6,204 nt of DNA from Spirochaetaceae bacterium (GTDB lineage Bacteria > Spirochaetota > Spirochaetia > Treponematales > Treponemataceae), in NCBI GenBank assembly GCA_031271875.1, contig JAISVD010000113.1, forward strand, positions 1-6,204, written 5' to 3'. Under the pieces are notes generated by a model. It ran no database searches and was not told the origin of the DNA. It was given only the letters and a program-made list of their open reading frames with translations. Below are positions 5,072 through 6,204 of the stretch, in pieces; the stretch's first letter is position 1, and every line of letters begins with the position of its first letter. The position numbers and the translations under genes are program-made.

Positions 5072-6204
5072 ATGTTCACCTTTCATGCCGATATAGCCAT
5101 TCCAATCCTCTGGGGCGACAGCCGGTTCAAAAAAAGCCGGTGGGGTACAGTGAATCTGATGGTAGGGGCAAACGGAAGCGGGAAAACCCTCCTCGCGGAG
5201 CAGCTTGCCCAACAGCTTCAGGAAGCGGGAAATCGGACAGTATATCTCCGGGTTGAGCGTATAGGAGACAGCGGTTCAGGGATACCGGAGGGGATACTCA
5301 AACGGCTCACAGAGCGGCCGGATATAAAGGAAAATATAGAGACGGTCCTTTCGGAGATGTTCCGGAAAACCATGTACCTCGCCGAAGAGGAGGGAGAGCT
5401 GGTTCCCCGGGTCAGAACTCTCGCGACCGGCGCGGAATACAATGTCCGGGACGGAGAGTGTCACGGACTCAGGGAGATTATCACACTTCTTACCGCGCTG
5501 TACGATGACAGTCACGATGTCCTGATCCTCGATGAGCCGGAGATGCATCTGCACCCCCAGTTCCAGGCATTTTTTCTCTCTGAAATACGCAGGCAGGCGG
5601 AAAGGGGGAAAGTGTTTTTCATCATCACCCACTCCCCCTACTTTATCGATATCCGAACCCTTGAAGATCTCCAGAGCATTATCCTCTGCCACCGGGATGC
5701 GCTCCCCACACATATAGAAAAAATTACCGGTGAACATGAGTGGCTGCTGAAGAAATTCCTTCCGCGGTTTAACACCCACCACAAGCAGTTTTTCTTTTCC
5801 GATGTTCCGGTCTTTGTCGAAGGATATACGGATCAGCAGATTGTCACTCTGCTCCTCGAAAAAATTTCCCCGCCGATGAATACCAGCGGCATATCGGTTA
5901 TAGATGTGGGCGGAAAGGATGAGCTTGGCGTGTTTTTCATTCTCTGCGCCGAACTGGGAACCCCGGCCAATATCATCGCCGACCTGGACGCTCTGTTCAG
6001 GGGGAAACTCCGGGACGTTCTCTGTGCCGATGGACGGCCCGACCTGTATCTGCGTGACCGCAGGATCGCGGAAAGCCTCAGGGACGCCCTGTCGCGGCTG
6101 GAACGGAGCCTGGTGAATTTCGGTGAAATACTGAATGAAGCGGAACCCCAGCCCGGGCGGTTCGGCAAATTCATAACCAGAATACAGGGGTTTTACAATG
6201 GAGC
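5072..6204 (+). CDS. ABC-type ATPase with TOPRIM domain (OLD-nuclease-like), 3' end beyond the window
   Basis: 377 codons are visible and the frame stays open to the right edge. ATPase part: Walker A GANGSGKT at 32-39; an ECHGLREI segment at 129-136, where ABC/SMC-like proteins have their signature; Walker B LILDEP at 151-156 with catalytic Glu155, followed by HLHP at 159-162; and the H-loop THS with His187. A TOPRIM domain follows: VFVEGYTD with Glu250, a GGK turn at 280-282, and ADLD with Asp304 and Asp306. Glu plus DxD are the metal-binding residues of TOPRIM nucleases, so both catalytic centres look intact. OLD-family proteins are ATP-dependent DNA nucleases, found in phage (P2 Old) and in defence systems such as Gabija (GajA). 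The ATPase core is compact, with only about 120 residues between Walker A and B. TGAGGA (5056-5061) lies 10 nt before the chosen ATG; a later ATG at codon 30 would remove the first strand. Its actual function is not known. Confidence 0.85.
   Translation, partial: MFTFHADIAIPILWGDSRFKKSRWGTVNLMVGANGSGKTLLAEQLAQQLQEAGNRTVYLRVERIGDSGSGIPEGILKRLTERPDIKENIETVLSEMFRKTMYLAEEEGELVPRVRTLATGAEYNVRDGECHGLREIITLLTALYDDSHDVLILDEPEMHLHPQFQAFFLSEIRRQAERGKVFFIITHSPYFIDIRTLEDLQSIILCHRDALPTHIEKITGEHEWLLKKFLPRFNTHHKQFFFSDVPVFVEGYTDQQIVTLLLEKISPPMNTSGISVIDVGGKDELGVFFILCAELGTPANIIADLDALFRGKLRDVLCADGRPDLYLRDRRIAESLRDALSRLERSLVNFGEILNEAEPQPGRFGKFITRIQGFYNG

Noticed and set aside
5276..5782. 168-codon minus-strand open frame
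   Set aside because: It is antisense to the ATPase Walker B and H-loop region and has no supporting ribosome site or domain.
5072..6204. Calling the ATPase-TOPRIM gene Gabija gajA
   Set aside because: The OLD architecture is shared by many proteins. The helicase partner that defines Gabija is not in the window, and the upstream gene is a transporter.
1..6204. CRISPR array, tRNA, rRNA, insertion sequence or attachment site
   Set aside because: No regularly spaced direct repeats, cloverleaf pattern, transposase motif or terminal inverted repeats were seen.

Overview
The window holds six protein-coding genes in two divergent blocks around a control region near 2829-2962, and it looks like ordinary chromosomal DNA. 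No RNA gene, CRISPR array, insertion sequence or broken gene was found. The organism is probably a Gram-negative, outer-membrane-bearing bacterium. Three consecutive genes encode lipoproteins, two with loose lipoboxes (LVSC, MGSC) and one canonical (LSGC). Together with the LpoB/COG3014/LPP20 combination and a moderately GC-rich sequence, this reminds me of Spirochaetota (Treponema/Spirochaeta group). That assignment is an inference from style and was not tested by any search.

Left block (minus strand, 2828 down to 1): an apparent cell-envelope lipoprotein operon read in the order lpoB-like, COG3014-like, LPP20-like. The lpoB-like stop lies 22 nt before the COG3014-like start. The COG3014-like gene then overlaps the LPP20-like start by 13 nt. 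The LPP20-like gene runs off the left edge. All three products carry a signal peptide with a lipidation cysteine and none has Asp at +2, so they are expected to act together at the periplasmic face of the envelope. In E. coli, LpoB activates the peptidoglycan synthase PBP1B; the job of the other two is unknown.

Centre: a 134-nt divergent intergenic region contains plausible promoters facing both ways, and their -10 elements overlap inside a 13-bp palindrome. To its right, on the plus strand, is a complete tcdA-like (ThiF/E1 superfamily) gene for the tRNA ct6A dehydratase.

Right block (plus strand): a 148-nt spacer with three small GC-rich hairpins and a promoter whose predicted start site almost coincides with the next ATG. 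It leads to a divergent member of the dicarboxylate/amino acid:cation symporter (DAACS) fold. Twenty nt later comes an ABC-type ATPase fused to a TOPRIM domain (OLD-nuclease architecture), which is cut by the right edge. The OLD-like gene is the best candidate for a defence or nucleic-acid-processing role, but its C-terminus and any partner gene lie outside the window.
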